Below are positions 34,830 to 36,206 of a DNA stretch of 36,206 bases, piece by piece (the stretch's first letter is position 1; each line of letters opens with the position of its first letter). Under the pieces are notes generated by a model. The model saw only the letters and a list, made by a program, of their open reading frames with translations. It did no database searches and had not been told where the DNA came from. Made by a program: the position numbers and the translations under genes. Source of the stretch: Succinatimonas hippei YIT 12066 (GTDB taxonomy: Bacteria > Pseudomonadota > Gammaproteobacteria > Enterobacterales > Succinivibrionaceae); the NCBI RefSeq assembly GCF_000188195.1, contig NZ_GL831077.1, positions 1 to 36,206 of the forward strand, in the 5' to 3' direction.

Positions 34830-36056
34830 ATGCATCTTAGCAAGTTAACCGAACAAGGTCGTTCTCTTTCTTTTTTTACTGCGGTTTCATCTTTAATCGT
34901 AACGTTTGCCGTGGCTTCTTTTGCTATACCAATGATGGCAATATGGACAGACTCCCATCATCTTAGTACAGCTAATATCGCCAATACGGTCTTAAGCTAT
35001 TTTGTCGGTTGTATGGTTGCTTTGCTGCTTTTTTCCCGTTTGTCGAATTTTCTGGGCAGAAAGCCTGTAGTTTCCATTTCCTTGCTCTTAAGTATTACAG
35101 CAAGTTTGCTTTTTGCCTATAGTACCGTAGCTAACGAGTTGTACGTGGCACGTTTTTTACAAGGGCTTGCCTGTGGTTTGGCGTCAAGTGCCGGTATGGC
35201 ATGGGTTGTGGATAATTCACCTAAAAGTAGCACTTGGCTAGGTACGGCACTAACCGCAGCAAGTCCTAATATCGGCTTGTCTGTAGGCTGTCTTTTAACC
35301 GGATTTATTGTTGCGTATCGTTTTTTAAGTCCCAAGCTGCTGTTTGAGCTCTCAATCGTTTTATTGTGCTTATGTTTAATTTTAGTTTTTTTAAGCAACG
35401 AAACGATGCGTTTTAATACCGAGTCTTTAACTAAGGTTTTAGTTCCGAAATTTGCCGTACCTAAGAGACTTAAGCGTATTTTTGTTGTAAGTGCCGCAGG
35501 CTTTGTCGGCTCTTGGGGTGTGGGGGCAATTTTACAAGGTTTTTCTGCTCGCTATGCCATTGAAATTTTTGGAAAAACTGATGCTTTGCTCACAGCATTG
35601 ATTTATCTGCTATTTATTATGCCTAACGCTATGATGGGAATAATCGTCGGAAAGTTTGATCCGGTGCGAACGACTTTACTTCTTATCTCTATATTTACTG
35701 TTGCGGCGTTGAGCTTGTTTTTATGTATTCATTTTAAAAGCACGCTTCTGTTCATTCTTAGCGTGTTTTTTACCGGAATGGCCGGCGGAGGTGTAGTAAC
35801 AGCGACTTTGCGTCTGTTACTGTGGGACTCGACGCTTAAAGAGAGAGCCGGAATTATTGCTGCTTTGTATTTTTGCTCTTATGTCGGATCTGGCGCTCCT
35901 AATTTCATCATAGGCAGGATGTCAAATATTACCCTTGATGAAATAGGAATAGGTTTTAGTATGTGGGTTTTATTGGTTTGGATTATCGTAGTTACTACTT
36001 TATTACGGATGAAAAAGTCTCCTAACGAGGCTGAAAGTCTGCGTTTTAAACGTTGA
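34830..36056 (+). CDS. Major facilitator superfamily transporter
   Basis: This 408-residue inner-membrane protein has about twelve transmembrane segments and a central cytoplasmic loop near residue 200 (NTESLTKVLVPKFAVPKRLKR). The MFS motif A is SRLSNFLGRKPVV between helices 2 and 3. A motif C-like region (GMAWVVDNSPKSSTWLGTALTAASPNIGLSVGCLLTG) suggests a drug/H+ antiporter type, but the substrate cannot be named. The C terminus is basic (ESLRFKR). It ends 119 bases before the inverted repeat at the window edge. Confidence 0.85.
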   Translation: MHLSKLTEQGRSLSFFTAVSSLIVTFAVASFAIPMMAIWTDSHHLSTANIANTVLSYFVGCMVALLLFSRLSNFLGRKPVVSISLLLSITASLLFAYSTVANELYVARFLQGLACGLASSAGMAWVVDNSPKSSTWLGTALTAASPNIGLSVGCLLTGFIVAYRFLSPKLLFELSIVLLCLCLILVFLSNETMRFNTESLTKVLVPKFAVPKRLKRIFVVSAAGFVGSWGVGAILQGFSARYAIEIFGKTDALLTALIYLLFIMPNAMMGIIVGKFDPVRTTLLLISIFTVAALSLFLCIHFKSTLLFILSVFFTGMAGGGVVTATLRLLLWDSTLKERAGIIAALYFCSYVGSGAPNFIIGRMSNITLDEIGIGFSMWVLLVWIIVVTTLLRMKKSPNEAESLRFKR

Positions 36057-36175
36057 AAAAGATTTGTGTTTGTAATGTAAGCAATAGAGTAGATATCAAA
36101 TATAAGCAGTAGGTTTTTAATCTTTACAGTATTTTGGCAATATAAAGTACTGCTTTTGTATATGTATACTTGGTT

Positions 36176-36206
36176 TTTTATCAAAAAAAGATCAGCGGCT
36201 AAAACC
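36176..36206 (-). repeat. Right copy of the 31-base inverted repeat
   Basis: These last 31 bases are the exact reverse complement of 4-34, including an uninterrupted run of seven A. Between the MFS stop and this repeat (36057-36175) I see only AT-rich sequence and no gene. Confidence 0.8.

Overview
The window looks like a contiguous chromosomal segment of a gammaproteobacterium. The evidence is the complete S10-spc-alpha ribosomal cluster in enterobacterial order, RpoA, CysRS, PyrE and PolA of gammaproteobacterial type and length, a YbjD-like OLD nuclease, YicC, LpxH and LPS glycosyltransferases. Genes outside the ribosomal cluster are AT-rich. The presence of QueH together with YhhQ, and the overall gene mix, make a gut-associated member of the Aeromonadales (Succinivibrionaceae-like) my best guess. 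That placement is inference from memory, not a search result.

Layout. 1-14003 is a housekeeping region with genes on both strands: a small unknown protein, Ddl, a GNAT acetyltransferase, thioredoxin, the queuosine-precursor transporter YhhQ, DNA polymerase I, a secreted unknown protein, LpxH-PpiB, CysS, the OLD/YbjD-like ATPase-TOPRIM protein, YicC, PyrE and QueH. 14004-14627 is a non-coding stretch that ends in the S10 promoter and a structured leader. 14628-28907 holds all the r-protein genes: S10 block (rpsJ to rpsQ), spc block (rplN to rpmJ, with secY) and alpha block (rpsM, rpsK, rpsD, rpoA, rplQ). Each block has its own recognisable sigma70-type promoter, and each predicted transcript starts within a few bases of a stem-loop. 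The alpha leader can form a pseudoknot of the S4-repressor type upstream of a GTG start of rpsM.

The most unusual feature is that rplQ is flanked by two full-length but very different RNA polymerase alpha-subunit genes (27492-28481 and 28978-29967). Their C-terminal DNA-binding domains are nearly identical. Their N-terminal domains have changed in opposite ways. The first has lost the residues that contact beta (the Arg-Arg pair including the Arg45 equivalent, and the HEY/EGVQED segment) but keeps the beta'-contact segment. The second keeps the beta-contact residues but has lost four residues and nearly all identity in the beta'-contact segment. This predicts an RNA polymerase with an obligate, orientation-fixed alpha heterodimer.

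30001-36206 is an envelope region: a small acidic unknown protein coupled to a GT4 glycosyltransferase, then a minus-strand run of an L,D-transpeptidase lipoprotein, a GT9 heptosyltransferase-like protein and UDP-glucose dehydrogenase, and finally an MFS transporter. The two ends of the window carry the same 31-base sequence in inverted orientation, which suggests the segment is bounded by copies of a dispersed repeat. I see no tRNA, rRNA, CRISPR array, transposase or prophage gene.
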